Source of the DNA: Pseudomonadota bacterium
GTDB taxonomy: Bacteria > Pseudomonadota > Gammaproteobacteria > Acidiferrobacterales > Acidiferrobacteraceae
NCBI GenBank assembly: GCA_021819245.1
Contig: JAKARI010000002.1
Location: 61,639-125,638 of the forward strand
DNA length: 64,000 nucleotides
Reading direction: 5' to 3'
Shown here: positions 28,125 through 38,313 of the stretch, one piece after another
How the letters are laid out: each line of letters starts with the position of its first letter
How positions within the stretch are numbered: the stretch's first letter is position 1
Translations under genes and position numbers: made by a program
The notes under the pieces: generated by a model
Told to the model about the DNA's origin: nothing
What the model saw: only the letters and a program-made list of their open reading frames with translations
The model's database searches: none

Positions 28125-28663
28125 GGCCCCACCCGTACCCCGGCCCGCCATCCCCACCAGCCGAAGCCCGGACCAAAGCCCATGCCCCATCCCCAAGGCC
28201 AGGGATAGGCATAGTAGAAGCGGGTGTAATAGTGGGGCCGGATACGCCAGAGATGGACCGCGAGCGTCCGCACCACCGGGAAGTCGTAGAGATAATTCCC
28301 AATCGGCTTCTTCTCGTAGCCCGAGAATACCCCGACGACCGTGATCTTGCGGCCGACGGCATAGATATCAGGGTCGAGGAAGCCCGGGACCCGGGCCAGG
28401 AAGCGTCCCCCGCTAAAGCGCGTCCGGCGCGGACGGCCATCGTGCCGGAGCGACCGGCTTATGACCTGCACCCAAGTCGCATGGGGACTGTTGGTAACCT
28501 TGCTGATGATGCCACCCCAGCGTACCCGTACCCCGAGCGGGACGCTATGCGCGCGCGCCGCGGCGACGCTCACCGGCGTGATATGCGCCACGCGCAGGGA
28601 TCGTGGAACGGTTGCACACCCGGCGAGCAGGAGTATGCCCGCGAACACCCAAAAGCTCCTCAT
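28121..28663 (-). CDS. Slp-family outer-membrane lipoprotein (paralogue)
   Basis: 180 residues. Signal and lipobox LLAGCATVP at the N-terminus. Slp hallmarks VRWGGIISKVTNSPHATWVQVISRSL, ARVPGFLDPDIYAVGRKITVVGVFSG are followed by an aromatic/Gly tail (YYAYPWPWGWGMGFGPGFGWWG) not typical of E. coli Slp. First gene of a two-gene operon of diverged Slp copies. In E. coli, Slp is induced by acid and starvation. Confidence 0.85.
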   Translation of the reverse strand: MRSFWVFAGILLLAGCATVPRSLRVAHITPVSVAAARAHSVPLGVRVRWGGIISKVTNSPHATWVQVISRSLRHDGRPRRTRFSGGRFLARVPGFLDPDIYAVGRKITVVGVFSGYEKKPIGNYLYDFPVVRTLAVHLWRIRPHYYTRFYYAYPWPWGWGMGFGPGFGWWGWRAGVRVGP

Positions 28664-28874
28664 CGCATGGCCCCCTCGATTCAGGTCTGTCAGTATTACC
28701 GTTACGCTATCATAAGGCCGCCGTGCCGTGCTGGCCAGAGACGTCCGTGTCGGGCCGGCAACTTTAGTATGCCTCGTACGTGAGTCCGGCCCTTGAAGCC
28801 CCGGGGAACGGCCCCATTAAAGAGCAGGTCCGTGAATTGTGCGGTCAATCATAATCAATAACTATGAACACTCA

Positions 28875-31253
28875 ATGACCATGAGCGAGCCCGAATCGAC
28901 CGCCCCATCCCCCGGACTATTGGCGCGCGCCAACGATGTCCTGCCGACATCGCTCCCCATCGTGCCGATCACCAATCGGCCATTTTTCCCGGCCCAGGCC
29001 ATTCCGCTGGTGCTGGATCGGGAGCCGTGGAGCTCGACGATCATCGCCGCGACCGAGAGCGCGCACAAGGTCGTGGGATTGGTGCTGGTTCGCAAGGATG
29101 AGGCCCTTGACATTACGAAGGACGATTTTTATGAGATGGGCACCGTGTGCCGCATCCATAAGGTCGCTCAGAACGAGGATAAGCTGCAGGTCTTCGTCGA
29201 GGGCCTGCAGCGCTTTCATATCGACCAGTGGTTGTCTTCCGAGCGCCCGTTCGCGGTGCGCGCCCGCTATTTCCGGGAGCCCGAGGGCCTGGGGGGTGGT
29301 GATGCCAAGGCCTATTCGGTGGCGGTCATCAACACCATAAAAGAGCTCTTGCCGCTTAACCCCCTCTATGGCGAAGAGCTCAAGTTTTTCCTCGCGCGCT
29401 TTGGTCCGGATCAGCCCTCGCGGCTGGCGGATTTCGCGGCAAGCCTCACGACCGCAAGCAAGGTGGAACTGCAGGATGTCCTGCAGACCGTCGATCTCGA
29501 GCCCCGTCTCGAGAAGGTGCTCTTTCTCCTTAAAAAAGAGCTCGAGCTCGCCAAGACCCAAGCGCGCATCAGCGAGCGGGTCGAGGAGAAGATCAACGAA
29601 CAGCAGCGCCAGTTCTTCCTGCGCGAGCAGCTCAAGGCCATTCAGAAGGAGCTCGGTATCGCCAAGGACGACCGCACGGCCGAGATCGAGGTCTTCCGCG
29701 AGCGGCTGGCTGCGCTCACCCTGCCGCCGGCTGCGCAAAAGCGTATCGATGAGGAGCTGCAAAAGATGGCGGTCCTCGAGACGGGTTCACCCGAATATGC
29801 GGTGACGCGCAACTACCTCGAATGGCTCACGCTTTTGCCCTGGGGCCGCTATTCACCGGACAAGATCGATCTCAAGAAGGCGCGGGCGATCTTAGACCGC
29901 GATCACGACGGTCTGGAGGACGTCAAGGACCGCATCATCGAGTTCCTCGCGGTGGGCGTCATGAAGGGCGAGGTGGCGGGTTCGATACTCCTGCTCGTGG
30001 GGCCCCCAGGGGTAGGCAAGACATCCATCGGCCGCTCGATCGCGGCGTCGCTGGGGCGCGTCTTCTACCGGTTTTCGGTGGGAGGCATGCGTGATGAGGC
30101 CGAGATCAAGGGCCACCGCCGCACCTATATCGGGGCGATGCCTGGCAAATTCATTCAGGCAATCCGCGAGGTCGGAGCGGCAAACCCCATCATCATGCTA
30201 GACGAGATCGACAAGGTCGGATCTTCCTATCACGGTGATCCGGCCTCGGCGCTGCTTGAGGTCTTGGACCCCGAGCAGAACGCGGACTTTCTGGACCATT
30301 ATCTCGATGTCCGTTTCGATCTTTCGAAGGTGCTCTTTATCTGCACCGCCAATCAGCTCGACACCATACCCCGGCCGCTTTTGGACCGCATGGAGGTCAT
30401 AAGGCTGGCCGGCTATATCACGAGCGAGAAGATGGCGATCGCCAAGCATCATCTCCTGCCCAAACAGATGGACAAGGTGGGCCTAAAGCGCGGGCAGTTG
30501 CGCATGGATGATCAGGCCATACGCGAGATTATCGAGGGTTATGCGCGCGAGGCCGGGGTTCGCGGCTTGGAAAAACGGCTCGGCTCGATCGCGCGCAAGG
30601 CGGTGGTGGCAATCATCAACGGCAAGCGCCCCCCCATAAAGGTGAGCGCGCGTAATCTCACGAAATATCTCGACCGGCCGAGGTTTGAGCCGGTGAAGCC
30701 CCTGCGCGGCGTGGGGGTCGTGACCGGGCTTGCCTGGACCCCTATGGGCGGCGAGACCCTCGACATCGAGGTCACGCGCGTGCATGAGGCCGCGCGCGGG
30801 ATCAAGATCACGGGCCAGCTGGGGGAGGTGATGCGCGAGTCGGCGGAGATCGCCTACAGCTATATCGCATCGCACTGCAAGCGCTATGGCGCCCCCGAGG
30901 ACTTTTTCGACAAGGCCTTCTTGCATCTGCATGTGCCGGCAGGGGCGATCCCCAAGGATGGGCCGAGCGCGGGGGTGACGATCGCAAGCGCGCTTCTGTC
31001 GCTAGCGCGCGGCAAGCGCATCAGCCGGCCGCTTGCCATGACCGGCGAGATCACGCTCACGGGTCACGTCCTGCCGGTCGGCGGGATCCGCGAGAAGATC
31101 ATTGCCGCACGCCGCGTCAAGATCCCCGAGATCATTATTCCCGAGGCGAATCGCCACGACTTCGAGGAACTGCCAGACCACATCCGCAGCGGTCTTGTCA
31201 TGCATTACGCCAAGCATTACCGTGATGTCGCAGCCGTGATCTTTCCGGAGTAG
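28875..31253 (+). CDS. lon: ATP-dependent Lon protease
   Basis: 792 residues from ATG 28875 (MTMSEPES). The frame is open 12 codons further to a GTG. Contains the N-terminal substrate domain, Walker A GPPGVGKTS, Walker B IIMLDEIDK, sensor regions and the Ser-Lys catalytic site in KDGPSAGVTI. Degrades misfolded and regulatory proteins, including many antitoxins, relevant to the several toxin-antitoxin loci in the window. No sigma-32 promoter is evident in front. Confidence 0.96.
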   Translation: MTMSEPESTAPSPGLLARANDVLPTSLPIVPITNRPFFPAQAIPLVLDREPWSSTIIAATESAHKVVGLVLVRKDEALDITKDDFYEMGTVCRIHKVAQNEDKLQVFVEGLQRFHIDQWLSSERPFAVRARYFREPEGLGGGDAKAYSVAVINTIKELLPLNPLYGEELKFFLARFGPDQPSRLADFAASLTTASKVELQDVLQTVDLEPRLEKVLFLLKKELELAKTQARISERVEEKINEQQRQFFLREQLKAIQKELGIAKDDRTAEIEVFRERLAALTLPPAAQKRIDEELQKMAVLETGSPEYAVTRNYLEWLTLLPWGRYSPDKIDLKKARAILDRDHDGLEDVKDRIIEFLAVGVMKGEVAGSILLLVGPPGVGKTSIGRSIAASLGRVFYRFSVGGMRDEAEIKGHRRTYIGAMPGKFIQAIREVGAANPIIMLDEIDKVGSSYHGDPASALLEVLDPEQNADFLDHYLDVRFDLSKVLFICTANQLDTIPRPLLDRMEVIRLAGYITSEKMAIAKHHLLPKQMDKVGLKRGQLRMDDQAIREIIEGYAREAGVRGLEKRLGSIARKAVVAIINGKRPPIKVSARNLTKYLDRPRFEPVKPLRGVGVVTGLAWTPMGGETLDIEVTRVHEAARGIKITGQLGEVMRESAEIAYSYIASHCKRYGAPEDFFDKAFLHLHVPAGAIPKDGPSAGVTIASALLSLARGKRISRPLAMTGEITLTGHVLPVGGIREKIIAARRVKIPEIIIPEANRHDFEELPDHIRSGLVMHYAKHYRDVAAVIFPE

Positions 31254-31256
31254 CCA

Positions 31257-31538
31257 ATGGGACATACTGTCGATTTTGTGTGCCGCGCGTGCCGTTACGA
31301 GGAGCGTGATCTGGCTGTCGGGCACGGACGCCAGCCTGAACCCTGTTTGCGGCTGTTCCATTGCGACAACTGCCATTCGGTAGGCAGCACATGGCTTGGC
31401 GCCGGCCGGATCGCGCGGTGCAGCTTCTGTTACCATGAGGCCATAACGCTGCTTGCGGATGACGCCGCGGGCACGCCGTGCCCGAAATGCCATGCGCCGG
31501 GGACCTTCGTTCATCGCCGCGATCAGTCCTGGGAGTAA
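31257..31538 (+). CDS. Small zinc-ribbon protein
   Basis: 93 residues starting 3 nt after the lon stop. Four CxxC pairs (CRAC at residues 10-13, CDNC, CSFC, CPKC) suggest two zinc ribbons or rubredoxin-like knuckles. No other domain. Being coupled to lon suggests co-expression. I do not recognise a named family. Confidence 0.7.
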   Translation: MGHTVDFVCRACRYEERDLAVGHGRQPEPCLRLFHCDNCHSVGSTWLGAGRIARCSFCYHEAITLLADDAAGTPCPKCHAPGTFVHRRDQSWE

Positions 31539-32018
31539 ACCAACCCGCGAGCGAAGTCACAGGCTTTATTCTGGAGAGCACAGCAATGCTGCATTCACCG
31601 AACATTCCGGAGGTTTACACACAAGCCAACGCTGCGGCCTGACGTATTTCCGTGTCGGGCATCACCGGTTGCCGAATCGTGCCGGACGGTCCGCGTCCTG
31701 TGGCGAATGTAGACCGTTAGCTTGCGTCGGCAATCCCTCGTTACTCGGTCTCGTCACCATGCCCCGTGGGGATACGGGTGATGCGGCCATTGTAACGCAA
31801 TTCCCCCCCCGCGATTGAAATCGCGGGTTTCCTTGCTAGGAACCTATGAACCACTCCCGCGAGGCCCGTTAGGCTACGGGGTGAGTTTCGGGCCTTGGCG
31901 CGGGCGCCTGGGTTGCCCCAAGCCTTGCCCCGCCCCCCGGACGGCTTGGTATTCAGCCCACGCACCAAAACCCGGACGGCATGGCGCCGATGATGGGCGC
32001 ACCGCCCGTCTGTGCGGC
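31539..32018. other. Intergenic region downstream of lon
   Basis: 480 bases without a credible gene. It holds a hairpin at 31808-31827, listed separately. The first 200 bases have lower GC than the rest. A short minus-strand frame at 31741-31968 has no recognisable content. Confidence 0.4.
31808..31834 (+). terminator. Hairpin with short U-rich tail, possible terminator
   Basis: Perfect 8-bp stem CCCGCGAT / ATCGCGGG with TGAA loop, followed by TTTCCTT. It is 270 nt past the zinc-ribbon gene. Similar CCCGCGATTGAAATCGCGGG hairpins recur in bacterial intergenic DNA, sometimes at insertion-sequence ends, so the terminator role is tentative. Confidence 0.4.
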
Positions 32019-32339
32019 CTAGCGCAGCCGTACCGGCCTTTGCAGCTGGCCGCTTGCGAAGGTCTCGAGGTCGGCGAGGAGCTCATGGCCGTCGCCGCGC
32101 ATCCAGCACCCGGTCGCGGCGTCGTAGTCGTAGTGGAAGCCCCCGGCGCGTGCGGCAAGCCAGATCTGCTTAAGCGGACGCTGTTTATTGACGACGATGC
32201 GCGAGCCGTCCGGAAACTCAAGCGTCAGGATCTCGTTTTGCGTCTCGAACTCGATCTCCGGGGCCCGGGTTTCCAGCGCCTGCTCGATGCGCTCGAGCAT
32301 GATCTGCGCCTGTGTTTCGTAGCCGTTGTCGCCTGCCAT
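32019..32339 (-). CDS. cyaY: Frataxin-like iron donor/regulator CyaY
   Basis: 106 residues from ATG 32339 (MAGDNGYETQAQ), with AGGGGG 4 nt upstream. Fold signature: acidic helix 1 (QIMLERIEQALE), LEFPDGSRIVVNKQ, KQIWLAARAGGFHYDYD, then a C-terminal helix. Binds iron and modulates IscS-driven Fe-S cluster assembly. Divergent from the lptM-lysA-dapF-xerC block as in enterobacteria, with one extra gene between. Confidence 0.92.
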   Translation of the reverse strand: MAGDNGYETQAQIMLERIEQALETRAPEIEFETQNEILTLEFPDGSRIVVNKQRPLKQIWLAARAGGFHYDYDAATGCWMRGDGHELLADLETFASGQLQRPVRLR

Positions 32340-32554
32340 GGTACCCCCTGTCTCCTGTGACACGCCGTTGGTCTCTTAAAGCCGCGCCCGCCGGCGGGCG
32401 CAGTGGCCGATTAGGCACATGGTAACGGGCCTTGGGGGGAACGAACAGGCGCGGCCAGCGGGGGTCTCCCCCGAAAAACGCCGCCGGCCGATTATCGGCA
32501 CGCTCGGCGCCCTGCCCTTGAGTCGTGCATGCCTTAGCCTCTATTCTTGGCACC

Positions 32555-33634
32555 ATGACGAAAAAAGTCCTTATTCTCGGCGGCTACGGCACCTGCGGGC
32601 GGCGGATCGCCGAGATCCTGAGGCAAGACCCGCAGGCCGAGTGCATCATCGGTGGGCGCGACCTAAGCCGCGGCCGGGATGTGTCGGCTATGCTGGGCGT
32701 GCCATTCGTGGCGGTCGACATGCAAAGGCAGTCCTCGCTTAATGCCGCGCTCGAGGACGTGTTCGCCGTCGTGAATACCTGCGGGCCCTTTCGCCCCCAC
32801 GATTACATGGTCGCCGAACGCTGTGCGCGGCGCGGCGTGCATTATGTCGACATGGCCGACGAGACCTCCTATATACTGGGCATGCAGGCCCTGGCGGCGC
32901 GCGCGATCGAGGGGGGGGCGACGGTGGTGTCGGGGGCCGGGTCGGCGGTCGCCTTTTCCACGGTGCTGGCGGCGGTCGTTGCCCCCGCGTTCGATGTCAT
33001 CACCGATATCGAGGTGGCGACGCTGTCGGGTAACCGCAACCCGCGGGGGCTTGCGAGCATGCGCGCGCTCCTTGCCACCCAGAACCGTCCGGCGCGGATT
33101 TACGAACGCGGGGCGTGGCATGAGGTGCCGGGATATACAAAGGGACGGACCGTGGCCCTTCCCAGGCCGTTCGGGCGCCGGCGCCTGTATGTGACGGATG
33201 CCCCGGAGATTGAGATCCTCGGCCGGCACTATGGCGCGGGGGTGACCTATCGGACCGGGTTTGAGCTGACGGTCTTGAATCGTGCCCATGCTTGGCTTGG
33301 CGCCTTGAGCCGCCTCGGGGTGATCGCCGATCCCGCCCGATTGGCCACGGGGCTGCACATGGCGCATAGGGGCCTTAGGCGTTTCGGAAAGGCGGCATTT
33401 GGCGTGCGCGTCGTATTGCGTGGCGAGCGCGGGGGGCAGCCGCTCGTACGCAGCGCCGCGCTCGTGGCGCCGGATGATGGCCTGTCGGTGCTGTGCACGC
33501 CGGCGGTCGCGCTCGTGCGCAAGTGGATGGCGGGTGCCGGGGAGCCCGGCGCCTTTGCCTGTTCCGGCCTTCTTACGCTTTCGGACATGACACACGAATG
33601 GACCATGCGGCAAGTGGTGTTGCAGCTCTCGTGA
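32555..33634 (+). CDS. Saccharopine dehydrogenase-like NAD(P)-binding protein
   Basis: 359 residues from ATG 32555. Rossmann opening KVLILGGYGTCGRRIAEIL, then NTCGPFRPHDYMVAERCARRGVHYVDMADET, the saccharopine dehydrogenase/reductase N-domain pattern. Enzymes of this group include saccharopine reductase, carboxynorspermidine dehydrogenase and trans-acting enoyl reductases. Specific function not assignable. Its stop overlaps the lptM start (GTGA), so it is joined to the lysA operon. Confidence 0.8.
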   Translation: MTKKVLILGGYGTCGRRIAEILRQDPQAECIIGGRDLSRGRDVSAMLGVPFVAVDMQRQSSLNAALEDVFAVVNTCGPFRPHDYMVAERCARRGVHYVDMADETSYILGMQALAARAIEGGATVVSGAGSAVAFSTVLAAVVAPAFDVITDIEVATLSGNRNPRGLASMRALLATQNRPARIYERGAWHEVPGYTKGRTVALPRPFGRRRLYVTDAPEIEILGRHYGAGVTYRTGFELTVLNRAHAWLGALSRLGVIADPARLATGLHMAHRGLRRFGKAAFGVRVVLRGERGGQPLVRSAALVAPDDGLSVLCTPAVALVRKWMAGAGEPGAFACSGLLTLSDMTHEWTMRQVVLQLS

Positions 33635-33762
33635 GGGCAAGGTGCTGGGTTCTGGCAGGCATGCTCGCGTTGAGCGCGTGCGGCAAGCAGGGCCCGCTCT
33701 ATATGCCCGCACCCCGGCCGGCCCCGGCCCCGGCCGTGTCTCACAAGGGAACCGGGCCGTGA
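33631..33762 (+). CDS. lptM: LptM (YifL) small lipoprotein
   Basis: 43 residues, GTG start overlapping the upstream stop. Signal with lipobox (LALSAC), then GKQGPLYMP, the invariant motif after the lipidated Cys, and a Pro-rich tail. LptM helps the LptD/LptE translocon mature. It directly precedes lysA, as in most gammaproteobacteria. Confidence 0.9.
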   Translation: MRARCWVLAGMLALSACGKQGPLYMPAPRPAPAPAVSHKGTGP

Positions 33763-35027
33763 GCGTCTTTGCGTATCGCGGCGAGCGGCTGTTCGTGGAG
33801 GATGTGGCGCTTGTCGACATCGTGTCTGCGGTCGGCTCCCCGTGTTACATCTATAGCCGTCGGGCCCTGACAGAGGCCTATCAGGCCTTTCGCGAGGCCC
33901 TGGGCGCGCAGCGGGGCCTGATATGCTATGCCGTGAAGGCCAACGGCAATCTCGCCCTGCTTGCGATCCTGGCCGATCTCGGCGCGGGCTTTGATATCGT
34001 CTCGCAGGGGGAACTCGAGCGCGTGCTGGCCGCCGGCGGGGATCCCAAGCGGGTCGTATTCTCCGGAGTGGGCAAGACCGAAGGCGAGATGCGCCGCGCC
34101 CTCGAGGTGGGCATCCGCTGCTTCAACGTCGAGTCAATGGCCGAGCTCGCGCGCCTCGATGCCATCGCGTGCGCGCTGCATGTGCGCGCCCCGGTGTCCT
34201 TGCGCGTAAACCCCGACGTCGATGCCAAGACCCACCCCTATATCGCCACGGGGCTCAAGGAAAACAAGTTCGGGATCCCTCTGGGCGAGGCCGTGGCCTG
34301 TTATCGCGAGCAGGCCTGCTATGCCCATCTGTCGTTTGTCGGCATGGATTGCCATATCGGGTCGCAATTGACCGACCTGGGACCGTTTGCCGATGCCTTG
34401 GACCGCATACTTCCGGAATTCGCGGGGCTGCGCCGTGCGGGGGTGGCGCTCACCCATGTCGACGTGGGCGGGGGGCTTGGCGTGCGCTACCGGGATGAGC
34501 AGCCGCCGACAGTCGCCGCCTATGTCGCGCTCCTCAAGGATCGCCTGGCAGCGCATGGCCTTTCGGATCAGGAGCTGGTCCTCGAGCCCGGCCGGGCGCT
34601 GGTGGCCTCCGCCGGGGTACTGGCCACCCGTGTGGAGTACATCAAGGAGACCGAGGCCCGGCGCTTTGCCATCGTCGACGCCGGGATGAATGACCTGATT
34701 CGCCCGGCCCTCTATGGGGCCTGGCAGGGCGTGACCGCCGCTTGCCGCCGCTTAGGACCGGTGCGCGAATACGATATCGTGGGCCCGGTGTGCGAGAGCG
34801 CCGATGTCTTTGGTCGCGGCCGGCGGCTTGCCATAGAGCCCGGCGACATCCTGGCGATTGGCGAGGCCGGGGCCTATGGTTTTGCCATGAGCAGCCAATA
34901 CAACGCCCGGCCGCGGGCGGCCGAGGTCCTGGTCGACGGGACGGAGTTTCATGTGGTCCGCCGCCGCGAGACCTATGAGGACCTCATGCGCGGTGAATGC
35001 GTGGTGCGCGCAGGGGGGCGGTCATGA
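33759..35027 (+). CDS. lysA: Diaminopimelate decarboxylase
   Basis: 422 residues, GTG 33759 overlapping the lptM stop. PLP-binding Lys lies in [49 protein letters not shown] and the active-site Cys in [11 protein letters not shown] complete the fold type III decarboxylase pattern. Converts meso-diaminopimelate to lysine. Coupled to dapF, whose product makes its substrate. Confidence 0.97.
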   Translation: MSVFAYRGERLFVEDVALVDIVSAVGSPCYIYSRRALTEAYQAFREALGAQRGLICYAVKANGNLALLAILADLGAGFDIVSQGELERVLAAGGDPKRVVFSGVGKTEGEMRRALEVGIRCFNVESMAELARLDAIACALHVRAPVSLRVNPDVDAKTHPYIATGLKENKFGIPLGEAVACYREQACYAHLSFVGMDCHIGSQLTDLGPFADALDRILPEFAGLRRAGVALTHVDVGGGLGVRYRDEQPPTVAAYVALLKDRLAAHGLSDQELVLEPGRALVASAGVLATRVEYIKETEARRFAIVDAGMNDLIRPALYGAWQGVTAACRRLGPVREYDIVGPVCESADVFGRGRRLAIEPGDILAIGEAGAYGFAMSSQYNARPRAAEVLVDGTEFHVVRRRETYEDLMRGECVVRAGGRS

Positions 35028-35872
35028 CCAAAAACGCGGGTGGGCAGCGGTTCGTCAAGATGCATGGCCTGGGCAACGATTTCGTAGTCCTGGACGCCGT
35101 GACCGGGGCCCCGGACCTGACACCCGAGCGTATCCGCCTCCTTGCCGATCGCCACTTCGGCGTCGGCTGCGATCAGGTCCTCGTGGTCCTGCCGAGCACC
35201 GAGCCCGGGGTCGATTTCGGATACCGCATCTTCAATGCCGACGGCACCGAGGTCCAGCAGTGCGGGAATGGGGCCCGATGCTTTGCGCGCTATGTGCGTG
35301 ACGAGGGCTTGAGCGCCAAGCCGACCCTTACGGTACGCACCATGGGCGGGATCATCACATTGTCTCTGCAGGATGATGGCGAGGTGGTGGTCAATATGGG
35401 GCTCGTGCGATGGGATCCGGGCGCCATCCCGTTTCTGGCCGAGCGCGAGACGCGGCTTTACACGCTGGATGTCGGGGGGCGGCCCGTGGAGATGAGCGTG
35501 CTGTCTTTGGGCAACCCCCATGCTGTCGTGATCGTGGCGGATGTCGAGCGCGCCCCTGTGGCCGATGACGGCCCCCTGATAGAGCGCCATGCCCGGTTCC
35601 CGCAGGGGGTGAATGTCGGTTTCATGCAGATCATCGATCGGGGCACGATCCGCCTGCGCGTCCATGAACGCGGTGCCGGCGAGACGCTTGCGTGCGGCTC
35701 GGGGGCATGCGCGGCGGTTGTGGCGGGACGCGAACGGGGTCTGCTCGACGATGACGTCCTGGTGCATGTGCGTGGCGGGCGGTTGCGCGTGCGCTATGAT
35801 GGTGCCGGTCCGGTGTGGATGCGAGGTCCGGCGCAGCGAGTATACGAGGGATGGTTCTGCGAGCAGAGGTAA
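35024..35872 (+). CDS. dapF: Diaminopimelate epimerase
   Basis: 282 residues from ATG 35024 (ATGA with lysA). Both catalytic Cys motifs are intact: QQCGNGARC and [23 protein letters not shown] is the conserved N-terminus. Converts LL- to meso-diaminopimelate for lysine and peptidoglycan. Confidence 0.97.
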   Translation: MTKNAGGQRFVKMHGLGNDFVVLDAVTGAPDLTPERIRLLADRHFGVGCDQVLVVLPSTEPGVDFGYRIFNADGTEVQQCGNGARCFARYVRDEGLSAKPTLTVRTMGGIITLSLQDDGEVVVNMGLVRWDPGAIPFLAERETRLYTLDVGGRPVEMSVLSLGNPHAVVIVADVERAPVADDGPLIERHARFPQGVNVGFMQIIDRGTIRLRVHERGAGETLACGSGACAAVVAGRERGLLDDDVLVHVRGGRLRVRYDGAGPVWMRGPAQRVYEGWFCEQR

Positions 35873-35876
35873 TGCC

Positions 35877-36566
35877 GTGAAACAGTCGAGCGAAGAGCTC
35901 TCGTGGGAAGAAGGTGTGGCGCGCTATCTGCGCGACCACCCGGATTATTTCGAGCGGCACGAGGATCTCCTGGATATCCTGCGGATTCCGCACGCCGGCC
36001 GCGGGGCGGCGGTTTCGCTTCTGGAGCGCCAGACCGCGGTGTTGCGCGAGCGTCTCGCCGCCCAGGACCGGGAGCGTCAAGGGTTCCTCGCGGCCGCCCG
36101 TGAAAACGAGGCGCTTGCCGAGCGGCTCCATCGTCTGGCCATCGCCCTGATCGATGCCGCATCGCTGGACGATGTGTTTGGCAGCCTCTATGACCTGGCA
36201 CGCAACCAGTTGCGGCTCGATACCGTGACCGTCCTCGTGGGTGTCGACGGCGGCCCCCTGGCCGGTCGTCCGGAGTTCGTGTCCCCCGATGATGCGCGCG
36301 TGCGGCATGCGCTCGCCCTGACGCGCGGGCGGCCGCTGTGCGGGCCCAAGACCGTGCTCGCCGAGGCCCGCACTCTGCTGGGGGCCGACGAGGCCTCTAT
36401 CGCCTCGGTGGCGCTGGTGGCGCTGCGGGATCCGGTGCGTTCGGGCATGATCCTGCTTGGCAGCCATGACCGGGATCGATTCCAGCCCGGGGCCGGAACG
36501 CTGTATCTGGGGCGTCTGGGCGATCTCGTCATGCGTGCCGTGGCCCGTCAACTGGATCGGCCGTGA
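35877..36566 (+). CDS. DUF484 family protein (YigA-like)
   Basis: 229 residues, GTG 35877. VARYLRDHPDYFERHEDLLDILRIPH and VSLLERQTAVLRERL are the N-terminal hallmark of DUF484, followed by a GAF-like domain. Lies between dapF and xerC as in E. coli yigA and pseudomonads. Molecular role unknown. Confidence 0.9.
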   Translation: MKQSSEELSWEEGVARYLRDHPDYFERHEDLLDILRIPHAGRGAAVSLLERQTAVLRERLAAQDRERQGFLAAARENEALAERLHRLAIALIDAASLDDVFGSLYDLARNQLRLDTVTVLVGVDGGPLAGRPEFVSPDDARVRHALALTRGRPLCGPKTVLAEARTLLGADEASIASVALVALRDPVRSGMILLGSHDRDRFQPGAGTLYLGRLGDLVMRAVARQLDRP

Positions 36567-37453
36567 TGGCCGGCGCGTGGCCTGAGGCCGTACGCACCTG
36601 CCTCGATCGGCTGGCCTACGAGCGGCGCTATTCAGCCCATACCCTGGCGGCCTATCGCCGGGATCTCGAGGGGCTGGCGCGTTTCGCCGCGGGCCAGGGT
36701 TGTGATGCGCCCGCGGATATGACCGTCGAACTCGCACGACGCTTCGCCGCAGGCCTCTCGCGCGCCGGGCAGGGCGGGCGCAGCGTGGCGCGCGCCTTGT
36801 CGGCCGCGCGCACCCTCTATCGCGAACTGCGGCTTGGCGCCAATCCCTTTCGCGGGGTCAAGGCACCGCGCAGCCCGCGTTCCTTACCTCACGACCTGAC
36901 CGTCGATACCCTTCAGGGCCTGCTGCGTGCCGTGCCGGCGGGCGATCTCGATGTCCGTGACACGGCCATGGCCGAGCTTTTTTATGGCGCGGGCCTGCGG
37001 TTGTCGGAGCTAAGAGGCCTGCGGCTGACCGATCTCGATTTTGCCCAGGGCCTGGTGCGCGTGACCGGCAAGGGCCGGCGCGAGCGGCTCGTGCCCATGG
37101 GGCGTGGCGCGCAGGCCGCAGTCCAGGCGTGGCTTGTGTTGCGGCCCGTTACCGATCCCCTGGGATCGGTGTTCCCGGGGCGAAACGGCCGGCCGCTCGG
37201 ATCACGCGCGGTGCAAAAGCGCCTGGCGCTCCTCGGGCGCCGCCGCGGGCTCGATGTGCCGCTTCACCCGCATATGCTGAGGCACTCGTTTGCCAGCCAT
37301 ATCCTGCAGTCGAGCCAGGATCTGCGCGCCGTTCAGGAGCTCCTGGGGCATGCGCACGTGAGCACGACTCAGATCTATACCCACCTGGACTACCAACAGC
37401 TGGCGCGGGTCTATGATGCCGCCCATCCGCGGGCGCGCAAGCGCACGCGTTGA
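36566..37453 (+). CDS. xerC: Tyrosine recombinase XerC
   Basis: 295 residues, ATG 36566 in a TGATG overlap with DUF484. The N-terminal SAM-like core-binding domain is followed by the catalytic domain with Arg in GAGLRLSELRGL, HMLRHSFASHI (HxxR) and LGHAHVSTTQIYTHLD (H and nucleophile Tyr). Resolves chromosome dimers at dif with XerD and FtsK. Canonical genomic position. Confidence 0.96.
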   Translation: MAGAWPEAVRTCLDRLAYERRYSAHTLAAYRRDLEGLARFAAGQGCDAPADMTVELARRFAAGLSRAGQGGRSVARALSAARTLYRELRLGANPFRGVKAPRSPRSLPHDLTVDTLQGLLRAVPAGDLDVRDTAMAELFYGAGLRLSELRGLRLTDLDFAQGLVRVTGKGRRERLVPMGRGAQAAVQAWLVLRPVTDPLGSVFPGRNGRPLGSRAVQKRLALLGRRRGLDVPLHPHMLRHSFASHILQSSQDLRAVQELLGHAHVSTTQIYTHLDYQQLARVYDAAHPRARKRTR

Positions 37454-37520
37454 AGCAGGGCCAGCGGTGTGCTAGCGTGCCCGCAATAATTGACACGGGG
37501 AACCGCCTCGGGGGGGCTTC

Positions 37521-37706
37521 ATGACCAATACTGGTGGAACACGGGGCCGCGTGCGTACCGCAACCTACTGCGGTCCGGATCGGCGGCGATGGGTCCGGCG
37601 CACGCATCCGGAGCGGCGGGCGCTGGTGCGTTGGGAACCGGATCTCGGCGGCCGCCGCCAAAACGAGGGCCGCCGCGCGACCGACAGCCGCTTCGCCTGT
37701 CGCTGA
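37521..37706 (+). CDS. Small arginine-rich hypothetical protein
   Basis: 61 residues, ATG 37521 behind GGGGGGCTTC. Very basic, with repeated RRR/GRR elements ([26 protein letters not shown]). No known family. Lies in the 300-nt gap between xerC and hslV. Codon choice fits the genome but the protein is low complexity, so it could be chance. Confidence 0.35.
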   Translation: MTNTGGTRGRVRTATYCGPDRRRWVRRTHPERRALVRWEPDLGGRRQNEGRRATDSRFACR

Positions 37707-37770
37707 TCACCCCTTGGCTTTGGCGCCATGCGCCCCCACATCGCGTTTATGCACCTTAAAGGGGGCCACA

Positions 37771-38313
37771 TTGGAGCAGTTTCGCGGTACGACCATTTTG
37801 TCGGTGCGCCGCAACGGGCGCGTCGTGATCGGTGGCGACGGCCAAGTCACCATGGGCCAGACCATCATGAAGGCCAATGCGCGCAAGGTGCGCCGGCTCT
37901 ACAAGGACGCCATTCTGGCCGGTTTCGCGGGTGGAACGGCGGACGCGTTTACCCTGTTTGAGCGTTTCGAGGCCAAACTCGAGAAGCATCAGGGGCATCT
38001 GACGCGGGCGGCGGTAGAGCTTGCCAAGGACTGGCGCACGGATCGCCTGTTGCGCCGCCTCGAGGCGCTTTTGGCGGTGGCCGACAAGGATGCCTCGCTC
38101 ATCCTCACCGGGAATGGCGACGTCATAGAGCCCGAGGATGGGCTGATCGCCATCGGATCGGGTGGCCCCTACGCCCAAGCGGCGTCGCGCGCCCTGCTTG
38201 CCCATACGGATCTTCCGGCACGCGATATCGTCGAGCGCGCCTTGCACATAGCCGGCGATATCTGCCTCTATACGAATCATAATCTCACCATAGAAGAGCT
38301 GGAATACGCCTGA
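37771..38313 (+). CDS. hslV: HslV peptidase of the HslUV protease
   Basis: 180 residues. No ATG or GTG is in frame near the start. TTG 37771, preceded by AAAGGGGG 5 nt upstream, gives [16 protein letters not shown]. The catalytic Thr of this N-terminal-nucleophile hydrolase is the first of TTILSVRR, so a six-residue propeptide must be removed, as in other proteobacterial HslV with an MEQF/Y start. Ends in a one-base overlap with hslU. Confidence 0.95.
   Translation: MEQFRGTTILSVRRNGRVVIGGDGQVTMGQTIMKANARKVRRLYKDAILAGFAGGTADAFTLFERFEAKLEKHQGHLTRAAVELAKDWRTDRLLRRLEALLAVADKDASLILTGNGDVIEPEDGLIAIGSGGPYAQAASRALLAHTDLPARDIVERALHIAGDICLYTNHNLTIEELEYA

Noticed and set aside
28839-28874. GTG start of lon 12 codons upstream
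   Set aside because: The extra residues are not family-like and ATG 28875 is a better fit.
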